Positions 27,701-35,623 of a DNA stretch of 64,000 bases are shown one piece after another. The first letter of the stretch is position 1. The number at the start of each line of letters is the position of its first letter. Both the position numbers and the translations under genes were made by a program. Under the pieces are notes generated by a model, which searched no databases, was not told the DNA's origin, and saw only the letters and a program-made list of their open reading frames with translations. This DNA is from Sphingomonas sp. IBVSS2 (lineage in GTDB: Bacteria; Pseudomonadota; Alphaproteobacteria; Sphingomonadales; Sphingomonadaceae). Location: the NCBI RefSeq assembly GCF_002127225.1, contig NZ_NFUR01000003.1:682001-746000 (forward strand), in the 5' to 3' direction.

Positions 27701-27796
27701 CAGCGCGCGCACCTGGGCAAGGACACCAAGGCCCGGCTGTGGACCAACAATTATTCGGGCCGTATCGTCTATGGCGGCGTGACGTATAAGTTCTAG
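24746..27796 (+). CDS. TonB-dependent outer-membrane receptor (N-glycan locus)
   Basis: This 1016-residue protein has a signal peptide ending GVAHAQE near residue 43, a TonB-box-like EAILVTGYRAS, then a plug domain (ITAEDIGKFPDKNVADALQR, PGVVITRDGGEGKTVSVRGL) and a long barrel ending in aromatic VTYKF. It belongs to the large-receptor group common in Caulobacter, Xanthomonas and sphingomonads that takes up oligosaccharides. The tandem operators upstream and the mannosidase neighbours imply glycan or glycopeptide import. The ATG at 24746 follows GGGAGAGGGG by a few bases and places the signal peptide correctly; in-frame upstream ATGs lack this. Confidence 0.92.
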   Translation: MAFCRTVGSASDSGTFRKVLLTTTSLVIATIAPLGVAHAQEARSDATAAQEDEGEAILVTGYRASIQQALRQKRDANAIVEVITAEDIGKFPDKNVADALQRVPGVVITRDGGEGKTVSVRGLQAGLTLTQLNGNYIASSETNDEATRSFNYVLLPSNMLSSAELYKTPEARIDEGGIGGTVILKTRRPLDLPAWSGFVTAEGTYSDTSAKVDPQLSGMISWRNEAETVGFLVGTTWQRRTNRSMEVSTESWNWYSDNNARNAVDVNGKALDPQPSKWWGGSGFNDQNGKHYSDFFLPTSVNFAVRDEKRERLGIQATAQLKPFHNLTMTANYFRFDLKGDYALNMLKIPEWNLARVSWDGNYGGGRLLNGLTLDPSGTIATGAEYRKLAGRTYYCNETEAAAGGKPSGGWGPDDCTIPTPQLSGGYSREKALSQTVDFSIDWESGPWRAALVGGRTWSEGGPSLNFRMSAKPRRFVNGAWQMGNGLSAWNLTGTPSATFSPDLQDNLRAGIAEIDLGSTDSSWKETSISQNYVQADFTRLFESPWLQSIQAGVKYRDGKVHRNTGNTLWYCPGTTTRYQNGCDAQASVARPEYFYAKALGHIEGGFNANVFPGIDFPAYLAQLKARYGDAVRYEEPDFIYNVGEKILSGYTQLNFKADRIRGNIGLRVARTKQHAESTDAIERFLDYFVDGPGGTPQPCTTEPGCESGFLKNEIKEKTFELNTLDKTYTDFLPSLNYAVDLTDRLVLRGAVSKVISRTGYSDIAFPGALNFVSQEYSSDRSAAGGSTDPGWSGSGSNKDLKPFEAWQYDVGLEWYFHPGSVVGVGLFRKDVKNFIVPVTRDQQVTIGGNTVTVRNFSTSANGRNGVSKGIELYAQHTLDFGLGFQANFTYNDTNMAAVILDGKEIARSPLVGSAKTQLNATVFYESEKFLARASYNRRGELVGGLHNGLSIYSEPYQQVDLNVAYNITKQLVLSASVLNLTKEEQRAHLGKDTKARLWTNNYSGRIVYGGVTYKF

Positions 27797-27810
27797 GCCG
27801 GTCATCCAAT

Positions 27811-27837
27811 CTCCTCGCGTCCGGTGGGCGCGAGGAG
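27811..27837 (+). terminator. Hairpin after the receptor gene
   Basis: CTCCTCGCG and CGCGAGGAG form a perfect 9-bp stem with a 9-base loop, 14 bases after the receptor stop. No T-tract follows, so it may be an attenuator or a processing site that lowers expression of the downstream halogenase gene. The other bases of the 185-base gap show nothing clear. Confidence 0.5.
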
Positions 27838-27981
27838 GCCCCCTACGACAGGAGTGCGGCGCAACCGGCGGAGGGCCCGGATCCGTCGCTGCCCGATGGG
27901 GCGATGCCATGGGCTTGATGATCGGCGATCATCTTTGAGGCATGGCTGTCGGTCGATGCCATGAGGGGGAACTTTGCAGCG

Positions 27982-29541
27982 ATGAGCACCGACAACCGGA
28001 TCAGGAACATCGTCGTCGTGGGGGGCGGCAGCGCCGGCTGGATGGCGGCGGCGGTGCTGGCCACCTATCTGGGGCGCGGAGCCTCTGTTCGCCTGATCGA
28101 ATCGGAGGAAGTCGGCATCGTCGGAGTGGGCGAGGCCAGCGTTCCGCACATGAAGACGTTCAACACCGAGATGCTGGGCATCAAGGAAGTCGATTTCGTC
28201 GTCGAGACCCAGGCCAGTTTCAAGCTCGGTATCCAGTTCAACGACTGGGGCCGCATCGGCGACAGTTACGTCCATGGTTTCGGGAAGATCGGCCAGGGCA
28301 TCGGGCCATTGCCGTTCCATCAATTCTGGCTGAAGCAATATCTTGCCGGGCGCGCGGCGGAGATCGGTGCCTATTCGCTGCAGACGGTGGCGGCGCCGCT
28401 GAACAAGTTCATGCCCAGCCCGGCCAATGCGCCGGAGGGTTCGCCGCTGGCGGACATCGCCTATGCCTATCATTTCGACGCGAGCCTGTATGCGCGCTTC
28501 CTGCGGAACCTGTCCGAGCACAGGGGCGTGCAGCGCACGGAAGGCAAGATCGTCGAAGTGATCCAGCGCGCCGGCGACGGTTTCGTGGAAGCGGTGGTGA
28601 TGGAAAGCGGCGAGCGCATCGAGGGCGAGTTGTTCGTCGACTGCTCGGGCTTTCGCGGCCTGTTGATCGAACAGGCGCTCGATACCGGTTATGTGGACTG
28701 GACGCACTGGCTGCCCTGCGACCGGGCGATGGCCGTCCCGTGCGAGAATGTCGGCCCGCTCACGCCCTATACGCGCGCCACCGCGCGCGGGGCCGGCTGG
28801 CAATGGCGCATCCCGCTGCAGCATCGCTGCGGCAACGGCTATGTCTATTCCAGCCAGCACGTCAGCGAGGACGAGGCCGCGGCGACGCTGCTCGCGAACC
28901 TCGACGGAAAGGCACTCGCGGATCCGCGCCCGCTGCGCTTCACCACCGGCATGCGCAGGAAGTCCTGGCACAAGAACGTCGTCGCGGCCGGCCTGGCCGC
29001 CGGTTTCCTGGAGCCGCTGGAATCCACCAGCATCTATCTGGCCCAATCGGCAATCCAGCGGCTGATCGGCCTGTTCCCGAACAAGGATTTCGATCCGCTG
29101 CTCGCCGAGCGATTCAACCGGGAATCCGCGTTCGAATGGGAACGCGTGCGCGACTTCATCATCCTGCACTATCATGCGACCGAGCGCGCCGACACGCCGT
29201 TCTGGGACCATTGCCGCACCATGTCGGTCCCGGCGCCCCTGGAAGAGACCATGGCCCTGTTCCGCAGCGATGGCCGCTATTTCCGCAATGGGGAGGATTT
29301 CTTCGCATTGCCGAGCTGGGTGCAGGTGATGCTGGGCCAGCGCATCGTGCCGCACGGCTATCACCCGATCGTCGACGAGATGCCCGAGGACCAACTGGCC
29401 GAGTATATCGAGCGGACGCGCGCGACATTGGCGAACTGCGCCGGGGCCATGCCCCTGCACCAGACATTCATCGACGAGCACTGCAAGGCGCCGCCGGACC
29501 TAGCCGGGGCCGACGCAGTGCCGCACAGGGTCAAGGCATAG
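27982..29541 (+). CDS. Flavin-dependent tryptophan-halogenase family protein
   Basis: This 519-residue flavoprotein has an FAD-binding GGGSAGWMAAAVLATYL at the N-terminus, the halogenase WQWRIP motif, the catalytic Lys81 in ASFKLGIQF (Lys79 of PrnA/RebH) and Glu347 in LEPLESTSIYL (Glu346 of PrnA). With those residues it could form and use HOCl or HOBr from FADH2, oxygen and halide; the substrate is unknown. Relatives next to TonB receptors in Xanthomonas and Brevundimonas act on indoles in vitro. The ATG at 27982 is chosen because IRNIVVVGGG follows closely; the upstream ATG at 27961 is possible. GH125 starts 13 bases downstream. Confidence 0.88.
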   Translation: MSTDNRIRNIVVVGGGSAGWMAAAVLATYLGRGASVRLIESEEVGIVGVGEASVPHMKTFNTEMLGIKEVDFVVETQASFKLGIQFNDWGRIGDSYVHGFGKIGQGIGPLPFHQFWLKQYLAGRAAEIGAYSLQTVAAPLNKFMPSPANAPEGSPLADIAYAYHFDASLYARFLRNLSEHRGVQRTEGKIVEVIQRAGDGFVEAVVMESGERIEGELFVDCSGFRGLLIEQALDTGYVDWTHWLPCDRAMAVPCENVGPLTPYTRATARGAGWQWRIPLQHRCGNGYVYSSQHVSEDEAAATLLANLDGKALADPRPLRFTTGMRRKSWHKNVVAAGLAAGFLEPLESTSIYLAQSAIQRLIGLFPNKDFDPLLAERFNRESAFEWERVRDFIILHYHATERADTPFWDHCRTMSVPAPLEETMALFRSDGRYFRNGEDFFALPSWVQVMLGQRIVPHGYHPIVDEMPEDQLAEYIERTRATLANCAGAMPLHQTFIDEHCKAPPDLAGADAVPHRVKA

Positions 29542-29554
29542 GGGAGCTTCGGTA

Positions 29555-30997
29555 ATGGACATCACCAGGCGAGCGGTGCTCGCGGCTGGCGGCGGGATCG
29601 CGACTTCGGCGATGCTGGGCCGGATGGGCATCGCGCGGGCAGCGGGGTTTCCCAGCAAGCGCCCGCCCGTGGCCGAGCGGCGGTTCGTCAGCCAGGCGGT
29701 GGAGCGCGAGATCGCCCGGGTTTCCGGGATGATCGCCGATCCCGAACTCGCCTGGCTGTTCGGTAATTGCTATCCCAACACCCTCGATACGACGGTCGCG
29801 ATGGGCACCGCGGAGGGCAAGCCCGATGCCTTTGTGATCACCGGCGACATTCCGTGCCTGTGGCTGCGCGATTCGGCTGCGCAGGTTCGCCCCTATCTTC
29901 ACCTGGTGAAGCAGGACGCGGCGCTGCGCGAGCTGTTCCGCGGATTGATCGGCCGCCACGCGCGGTCGGTCCTGATCGATCCCTATGCCAACGCCTTCAT
30001 GCACAACCCCGACGAGAAGACGTCGCTGGTCTGGGCGAAGGAGGATGACACGGAGATGCGGCCGGGCGTCGCCGAGCGCAAATGGGAGATCGATTCGCTC
30101 TGCTATGTCGTGCGGCTCGCTCACGGCTATTGGCGCGAGACGGGGGACAAGGCGCCGTTCGATGCCGCCTGGGCCGAAAGCGCGCGGGCGATCGTCCGCA
30201 CCTTCCGCGAGCAGCAGCGCAAGGACGGGCCCGGCCCCTACAAGTTCCAGCGATCCAACAAGCAGCCGAGCGAGACGCTGCAGGCGGGCCTCGGCCTGCC
30301 GACGCGCAAGGTCGGGCTGATCCATTCGGCCTTCCGCCCGTCGGACGATGCCTGCATCTTCCCGCTGTTTGTGCCCGCCAACCTGTTCGCGATGACTGCC
30401 CTGCGCGAACTGGCCGCGGTGGCGAACGAGGCGCGCGGAGATACTGCGCTGGCGCAGGACGCGGCGGCGCTGGCGGACGAAGTCGAGCGGGCGCTTGCCC
30501 GGTACGGGGCCATGACCCTGCCGGACGGGCGCGAAGTCTGGGCCTATGAAGTCGATGGCTATGGCAACGCGCTGTTCATGGACGATGCCAATGTGCCCTC
30601 GCTGTCGGGCCTGGCCTGGCTCGGCTGCGTATCGGCGAAGGACGCACGCTGGCGGCGCACCCGCGATGCGGCATGGAGCGAGGCCAATCCGTGGTTCTTC
30701 CACGGCAAGGCCGGCGAAGGCATTGGCGGGCCACACCAGGGTGAGGACTTCATCTGGCCGATGTCGCTGATCGTGCGGGCGTTGTCCGCCGGCGACGATG
30801 CGACCATCCTCGCGTGCCTGCGCACCCTGAAGGCCACGCATGCCGGCACCGGCTTCATGCACGAGGCATTCCACAAGGACGATGCGTCGAAGTTCACGCG
30901 CGACTGGTTCGCCTGGGCCAACGGGCTGTTCGGCGAGCTGATCCTGCACGTGGCCAGGACCCGCCCCAAACTCCTTTCCGTCCCCTTGATCGCATGA
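29555..30997 (+). CDS. GH125 exo-alpha-1,6-mannosidase
   Basis: This 480-residue exported enzyme begins MDITRRAVLAAGGGIATSAM, a Tat-type signal. Family 125 marks are TGDIPCLWLRDSAAQVRPY, DPYANAFMHNP, KWEIDSLCYVVRLAHGYW with Asp180 at the likely general acid, GLIHSAFRPSDDA and GPHQGEDFIWPMSLI. Studied members are inverting exo-alpha-1,6-mannosidases that trim the alpha-1,6 branch of N-glycans, complementing the alpha-1,2/1,3-active GH92 enzymes. GGGAG lies about 8 bases before the ATG at 29555. It is likely cotranscribed with the halogenase gene. Confidence 0.92.
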   Translation: MDITRRAVLAAGGGIATSAMLGRMGIARAAGFPSKRPPVAERRFVSQAVEREIARVSGMIADPELAWLFGNCYPNTLDTTVAMGTAEGKPDAFVITGDIPCLWLRDSAAQVRPYLHLVKQDAALRELFRGLIGRHARSVLIDPYANAFMHNPDEKTSLVWAKEDDTEMRPGVAERKWEIDSLCYVVRLAHGYWRETGDKAPFDAAWAESARAIVRTFREQQRKDGPGPYKFQRSNKQPSETLQAGLGLPTRKVGLIHSAFRPSDDACIFPLFVPANLFAMTALRELAAVANEARGDTALAQDAAALADEVERALARYGAMTLPDGREVWAYEVDGYGNALFMDDANVPSLSGLAWLGCVSAKDARWRRTRDAAWSEANPWFFHGKAGEGIGGPHQGEDFIWPMSLIVRALSAGDDATILACLRTLKATHAGTGFMHEAFHKDDASKFTRDWFAWANGLFGELILHVARTRPKLLSVPLIA

Positions 30998-31006
30998 GCG
31001 TGCCGA

Positions 31007-31026
31007 TCCGCGAGGTCGCTCGCGGA
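31007..31026 (+). terminator. Short hairpin after GH125
   Basis: TCCGCGAG, GTCG, CTCGCGGA form a perfect 8-bp stem with a 4-base loop, 9 bases after the GH125 stop. A purine-rich stretch follows instead of T residues, so termination is uncertain. Confidence 0.45.
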
Positions 31027-31130
31027 GGAAGAGGAGGGGGTGCCCGGACCCGCTGAGCCTCGGTTGGTTACGCGGCTTGTCATGGAGCCGACCCGCGCCT
31101 GTTATATTCGTTCCGCATAGCCATGGGCCC

Positions 31131-32456
31131 ATGGGTATCGCGGAAAATGGGCGGGCACGGCCGGCAAGCTGGCCCGTCTTCTACAGGCTGGCCGGCACGG
31201 AATTGTGGGAGCGCTTCTCGCTCCATGGCATGAAGGCGTTGCTGACGCTGTACCTGGTCCGGGAGGTACTGGCCGACGGCGCCCGGCTGCCCTGGGGCAT
31301 GGCGGGGCTGCGCACGATGCTCGAGTCCCTGTGGGGGCCGCTTTCGCCCGTGGCATTCGGGTCCAACATCTATGGGCTCTACGCGGCGCTGACCTATTTC
31401 GTGCTGCCCCTGGGCGGGCTGGTGGGGGATCGCCTCGTCGGACGGCGGGCGGCGGTCGTCACCGGCGCGGTGTTCATCTCGTGCGGCCATCTGCTGCTGA
31501 CCGACGCCTATCTATTGCTGCCGGCGCTGCTGCTGCTCATCCTGGGAACGGGCCTGCTCAAGGGCAATCTCGCCGCGCAGGTCGGCGAACTCTTTCCGGC
31601 ATCGGATGGCCGGCGGGACAGGGCGTTCGCGCTTTATCTCGCATTTCTCAACATCGGCGTGATGCTGGGGCCGCTCGTATGCGGGCTGCTCGCGCAGGCG
31701 CTTGGCTGGGGCTATGCCTTCGGGGCCGCGGGAGTCGCCATGCTCGCGGGCCTCGGCGTCTATCTCACCATTCCGGCCACGCCCCGGCACGTGCGCGCAC
31801 GCCCGGTGCCCGGCGAGGATCGCGCCTATCGCCCCGTAACGGCGATCGGGGCGATCCTCGTCGTCATCCTTGCCTTCTGCGCCTATGAGCAGGTGTCCAA
31901 CATCTTCCTGTTGTGGGTGGCGGATGCGATCCGCCCGACCATCTGGGGGCTGTCCGTGCCGCCGGCCTGGTTCGCCTCGGCGGACGGCGTCTTCACCATC
32001 CTGATGGTCATCCTGACGATGCGATGGCGATGGCTCGCGTCGCTGCGGGACTGGGACCGGCTCGCAATGGGATGCGCGGCGATGATGCTCGGCTACGGCC
32101 TGCTCGTGCTGGTGGCGGGAGCAGGATCCCGTTCGATGGCGGGGCCGCTGGCGGTGCTGCTGCTGCTCGATCTCGGCGTGGCGCTGGTCTGGCCCGCGGG
32201 GCTGGCGATCATCACCGGCGCGACGCCACAGCGGCTCGCGGGCGTGATGGTCGGCATATTCTACCTGCACGGCTTCTTCGCCAATCTGGTGGTCGGATCG
32301 CTGGGCGCCTTGTACGACCGGGTGCCGATCGCGACATTCTGGGCGATCCACGCCGGCATCGCCGGGAGCGCGGTGCTGGTGTCGCTGGTGCTGCGGGCAT
32401 TCGACGGCGAGAAGCGCGCGCTCGGAATGCCCTGGCGCCTCAACACCGCGCCGTGA
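31131..32456 (+). CDS. POT/PTR family proton-coupled transporter
   Basis: This 441-residue inner-membrane protein has about 12 hydrophobic helices. ELWERFSLHGMKALLTLYL near the N-terminus carries the ExxER motif that couples protons in the peptide transporter family. The YFVLPLGGLVGDRLVGRRAAVV loop and GTGLLKGNLAAQVGELF are also typical. The family imports di- and tripeptides; in this place it might take peptides left from glycoprotein breakdown (inference). An extended -10 (TGTTATATT near 31100-31108) lies about 23 bases before the ATG. No clear ribosome binding site is seen, so the leader may be very short. Its 3' end overlaps the convergent PI-PLC-like gene by 17 bases. Confidence 0.82.
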   Translation: MGIAENGRARPASWPVFYRLAGTELWERFSLHGMKALLTLYLVREVLADGARLPWGMAGLRTMLESLWGPLSPVAFGSNIYGLYAALTYFVLPLGGLVGDRLVGRRAAVVTGAVFISCGHLLLTDAYLLLPALLLLILGTGLLKGNLAAQVGELFPASDGRRDRAFALYLAFLNIGVMLGPLVCGLLAQALGWGYAFGAAGVAMLAGLGVYLTIPATPRHVRARPVPGEDRAYRPVTAIGAILVVILAFCAYEQVSNIFLLWVADAIRPTIWGLSVPPAWFASADGVFTILMVILTMRWRWLASLRDWDRLAMGCAAMMLGYGLLVLVAGAGSRSMAGPLAVLLLLDLGVALVWPAGLAIITGATPQRLAGVMVGIFYLHGFFANLVVGSLGALYDRVPIATFWAIHAGIAGSAVLVSLVLRAFDGEKRALGMPWRLNTAP

Positions 32457-33471
32457 CGGGGTTGCAGCGCGAGAGGACCCCGCCCGGCAGCGCGGCACGA
32501 TAGGCAAGCCGCTCCGGATCGGCGGCTCCTTCGTACAAGTCGCTGCTGATCCATTGCGCCCCCGAGGCGATGGCGGCGTCGAGCCGCCGGCGATCTGCGA
32601 CGCGCGCTTCCTTCAGGCCCACATCCGCGCGGGTGCGGACGATGAACCCGGCCCGCACGAGCCGGCGAATACGCTCGCCCTCCGCAACCGGATCCTGGAT
32701 GTTGAAGACCGCCGCCTCGTCCGCATCTTCGGGATAGAAGCCGAACATCGCCCGGCCGCGCAGGGACGGGTGATCGGCGCGATAGGCCTCTTCATGCGCG
32801 GTGCTGCCGTCGAGTACGAACAGGAAGCGGCCGGCCGCCCGTGCCAGGCTCGGCCAGCGGTGCGCGATCGTTGCGGCGCGCAGGCTCAGAAGCGTGTGTC
32901 GCACATCGTCGGGCGTGACGAGCCGCTCGCGCCCGATCTCCGCCAGTATGTCGGCATCGAGCGCGGCCAGGTTGCCGGCATCGAAGCGCGCGCCGCCGGC
33001 ATCCCCCGTATTGACCAGGACCATGACCGGGCTGTGGCCCGGATGCCGGTCCGACCAGTGCCGCAGGGTCGCCAGGCACAGGCGCAGGGTGAGGCAATGC
33101 GTCTCGGTATCGAAGCCGGCGATGTGCAGCACCTTGGCGCCCGGCGCCGCCATGATCCGGCGGGTCGCCGCGTCGGCATTGCCATAGGGCGCGGCATAGG
33201 CGCCGCCATCGGGATCGGGCGCGACGTCCAGCTCGAGCTGCCGCAAGCCAAGGGCAAGCTGCGCCTCGAGCGGGGGATGGCCATAGGCGAGGCCCGCCCA
33301 TTCCGCCGCGCCGGCACCGCCGAGGCGCGCGCGCAGCTGCGGCGAGGGATAGGGGCGATAGCTGTTGTGCGAACCGATGAGCTGCACCTGATCGAGCCGC
33401 AGGTCCTGGCGCGGCGGCGCCGCGGTGCCCGAAGCGGCGGCGATCGCCAGCAACGCGAGGGTGCGGATCAT
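32440..33471 (-). CDS. PI-PLC-like phosphodiesterase (calcium-dependent type)
   Basis: This 343-residue exported protein (signal MIRTLALLAIAAASGTAA) has the barrel of phosphatidylinositol-specific phospholipase C-like enzymes. LIGSHNSYRPYP carries the first catalytic His. GLRQLELDVAPDPDGG holds the acidic metal-binding pair, and HIAGFDTETHCLTL follows. Near the C-terminus GLKEARVADRRRLDAAIASG and WISSDLYEG resemble the bacterial Ca2+-dependent group. The lipid or phosphodiester substrate is not known. It overlaps the upstream phospholipase C gene as ATGA, so the two are cotranscribed and likely act on lipid phosphoesters together. Confidence 0.78.
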   Translation of the reverse strand: MIRTLALLAIAAASGTAAPPRQDLRLDQVQLIGSHNSYRPYPSPQLRARLGGAGAAEWAGLAYGHPPLEAQLALGLRQLELDVAPDPDGGAYAAPYGNADAATRRIMAAPGAKVLHIAGFDTETHCLTLRLCLATLRHWSDRHPGHSPVMVLVNTGDAGGARFDAGNLAALDADILAEIGRERLVTPDDVRHTLLSLRAATIAHRWPSLARAAGRFLFVLDGSTAHEEAYRADHPSLRGRAMFGFYPEDADEAAVFNIQDPVAEGERIRRLVRAGFIVRTRADVGLKEARVADRRRLDAAIASGAQWISSDLYEGAADPERLAYRAALPGGVLSRCNPVTARC

Positions 33472-35510
33472 GCCCGCTCTCCCGTCACCGGTTCGCTGAT
33501 GCCCGGAGCGCCGGTTTCCCAATGCCCCGCGAGCCCGTGGACGGTGCCGTCGCCGGCTTCGATGCGCAGGTCGTACCAGCGATGTGCTTCGACGGGAGCC
33601 AGCTTCACCGTTGCTTCTTGCCCTGGGGAGAGGCGGAGCCGGCCGGCGCTCGGCACGGCATGGCGCGAGGCGATGCGCAGTTCCACCGGCGCCGTATCGC
33701 GGTTGGCGATATGGACATGGGTTGCCGCACCCACCCGCTCGGCATGGCTGGTGAAGCGCGTGCCCGTCATGATCGATCGATGGAAACCGTTCGGACCGGT
33801 CACGGTCAGCGTGCGCCGTGCGGCGGCGTCGACGGGCCAGCTGTCGTCGAGCGAGCGGCCCGCGCCCACGGTATAGTGGCGGGGGCCATTGCCGTCGGCG
33901 GAACCGGTGACGCAGAACACGGCCGCGCGCGTGCCGCGGTTGCGGAAGACCAGGCGCAGGCGGCCGGCTTCCCAGCGTTGCTCCACGTCGAGATCATAGG
34001 GCAGCGCACGTGCCGGACGGGTGCCCGGCTCCTGGCCGGCGGGCGGAGGTGCCTCGGCGACGACCGGTTTCGCCTGGCGGCAGGCCGCGTCGCTGCCGGC
34101 GACATATCCGTCCACCGCCGGCAGCGCGGCGAACCAGGACATGTCGCGGCGCGCGGCGGGCGATAGGTCGAAGTCGAACATCGACAGAAGGTCGCCGCAC
34201 ACGGCGCGCCGCCACGGGCTGATATTCGGTTCCGGCACACCGAAACGGCGCTCGAGGAAGCGCAGGACGGAGGTGTGGTCGGCCAGTTCGGAGTTCACCC
34301 AGCCGCCCCGCGTCCATGGCGAGGCGATCAGCATCGGCACGCGCGGCCCGAGGCCGACCGGCTGGCCGCGATATTCCTCGCCGTCCAGCGCGACGGTGCT
34401 CGCCCCCATGCCCGGCAGCGTAGCGGGAAGCGGCGGGCTCATATGGTCGAAGAAACCGTCATTCTCGTCATAATTGAGGATGAAGACAGTCTTGGCCCAA
34501 ACGTCCGGATTGGCGGCGAGGGCGGCGATCAGCCGGGCACTGAGCGCCTGGCCATAAGCGGGCGGCGCGTCGGGATGCTCGCACATGTGGAACGGGGCGA
34601 CGATCCAGGACACTTGCGGCAGGCGGTCCGCCGCCACGTCGGCGGCGAAGGCGCGCACCAGATGCTCCCCGCGCGACGTGCCGGCATTCGCGCGGGTGGA
34701 ACCGTCGACCCAGGCACGCGCCGCCGCATATTCGGCGGTATCCTTCCCGATCCCGCGATACCGGGCGAACAGCGCCAGGGGATTGTCGCCGTAATTGTCA
34801 TATTCCTGATAGAGCTTCCACCGGACCCCCGCGGCCGAGAGGCGGGCGGCATAGGGCGTCCAGTCCAGCGCATGGGCCTTGGGATCGTCGCGGTCCATGT
34901 CGGCGGCCTCGCTCGGATCGACGCCGTCATTGGAGACGATGAACGCGCCGTCGCGCCCCACGGTGAGGCCGCTGGTGCCCGTCCAGTGATAGAGGCGGTT
35001 GGGGCCGGTCGGCCCGTGGACCGAGCAGTGATAGGCGTCCGCGATGGTGAACTGATCGGCGAGCGCGTAGTAATAGGGCAGGTCGGCGCGGGTCATGTAG
35101 CCCATCGCGAACGGGCCCTTTTCGGGCATCCACACGTCCCAGTCCTTCCACCGGGCATGGCTTCCCTTCCAGCTGTGATCGAGGCCCTGCAGGCAGCCGG
35201 CGGCGGTGGCGCGGGTGTCGAGGTGGAAGGGGCGGATGATCGCGCCGCCATCCTTGTCGTCCTGCCGCTGCTCCCAGATCGTCCGGCCCGAAGGCAGCAT
35301 GGCCGGGCGCGGATCGGCGAAGCCGCGCACGCCCCGCAGCGTGCCGAAATAATGGTCGAAGGAGCGGTTCTCCTGCATCAGGATCACGACATGCTCGACA
35401 TCCGCGAGCGTGCCGCGTGCGCGGACGGGCATGGCAAGCGTCGCGGGTGCGGCGGCCAGGGCGCCGGCGCTGGCCACGAAGGTGCGGCGGTCGATATGGG
35501 AACTCTTCAT
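33468..35510 (-). CDS. Phosphocholine-type phospholipase C (Tat-exported)
   Basis: This 680-residue enzyme has a Tat signal (IDRRTFVASAGALAAAP) and the phosphoesterase core of the non-haemolytic/haemolytic phospholipase C family: VVILMQENRSFDHYFGTLRG, HCSVHGPTGPNRLYHWTGT, ILNYDENDGFFDHMSPP and VPMLIASPWTRGGWV. The C-terminal part has the two beta-rich repeats usual for the 680-700 residue members. Relatives split phosphatidylcholine or sphingomyelin into phosphocholine and a lipid. It heads a two-gene operon with the PI-PLC-like gene. The DeoR regulator is divergent, 113 bases away. Confidence 0.9.
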   Translation of the reverse strand: MKSSHIDRRTFVASAGALAAAPATLAMPVRARGTLADVEHVVILMQENRSFDHYFGTLRGVRGFADPRPAMLPSGRTIWEQRQDDKDGGAIIRPFHLDTRATAAGCLQGLDHSWKGSHARWKDWDVWMPEKGPFAMGYMTRADLPYYYALADQFTIADAYHCSVHGPTGPNRLYHWTGTSGLTVGRDGAFIVSNDGVDPSEAADMDRDDPKAHALDWTPYAARLSAAGVRWKLYQEYDNYGDNPLALFARYRGIGKDTAEYAAARAWVDGSTRANAGTSRGEHLVRAFAADVAADRLPQVSWIVAPFHMCEHPDAPPAYGQALSARLIAALAANPDVWAKTVFILNYDENDGFFDHMSPPLPATLPGMGASTVALDGEEYRGQPVGLGPRVPMLIASPWTRGGWVNSELADHTSVLRFLERRFGVPEPNISPWRRAVCGDLLSMFDFDLSPAARRDMSWFAALPAVDGYVAGSDAACRQAKPVVAEAPPPAGQEPGTRPARALPYDLDVEQRWEAGRLRLVFRNRGTRAAVFCVTGSADGNGPRHYTVGAGRSLDDSWPVDAAARRTLTVTGPNGFHRSIMTGTRFTSHAERVGAATHVHIANRDTAPVELRIASRHAVPSAGRLRLSPGQEATVKLAPVEAHRWYDLRIEAGDGTVHGLAGHWETGAPGISEPVTGERA

Positions 35511-35531
35511 GACCGTCGATTGCCCGATCTT

Positions 35532-35551
35532 GATTACATCCTCGCGTAATC
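35532..35551. promoter_or_regulatory. Inverted repeat between the phospholipase C and deoR genes
   Basis: GATTAC at 35532-35537 and GTAATC at 35546-35551 are perfect inverted arms 8 bases apart, centred in the divergent gap. It may be the DeoR operator for both directions. The half-site order is the reverse of the LacI site family seen at 13953, 15177 and 24611, so it is treated as a different motif. Confidence 0.45.
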
Positions 35552-35623
35552 CGATCGATTGTTGACCATTTGCCCGTGCGCGCTAGCTTGTGGCGCGCCG
35601 GCACTCGGCCTCCCAACCATGGA

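Noticed and set aside
27982..29541. Assigning a prnA or rebH symbol to the halogenase-like genes.
   Set aside because: Catalytic residues match, but substrate and pathway context do not; a symbol would overstate the evidence.
35532..35551. The GATTAC/GTAATC repeat as a fifth copy of the N-glycan LacI operator.
   Set aside because: The half-site order and the 8-base spacing differ from TGTAAT-N2-ATTACA, and the neighbouring genes are unrelated.
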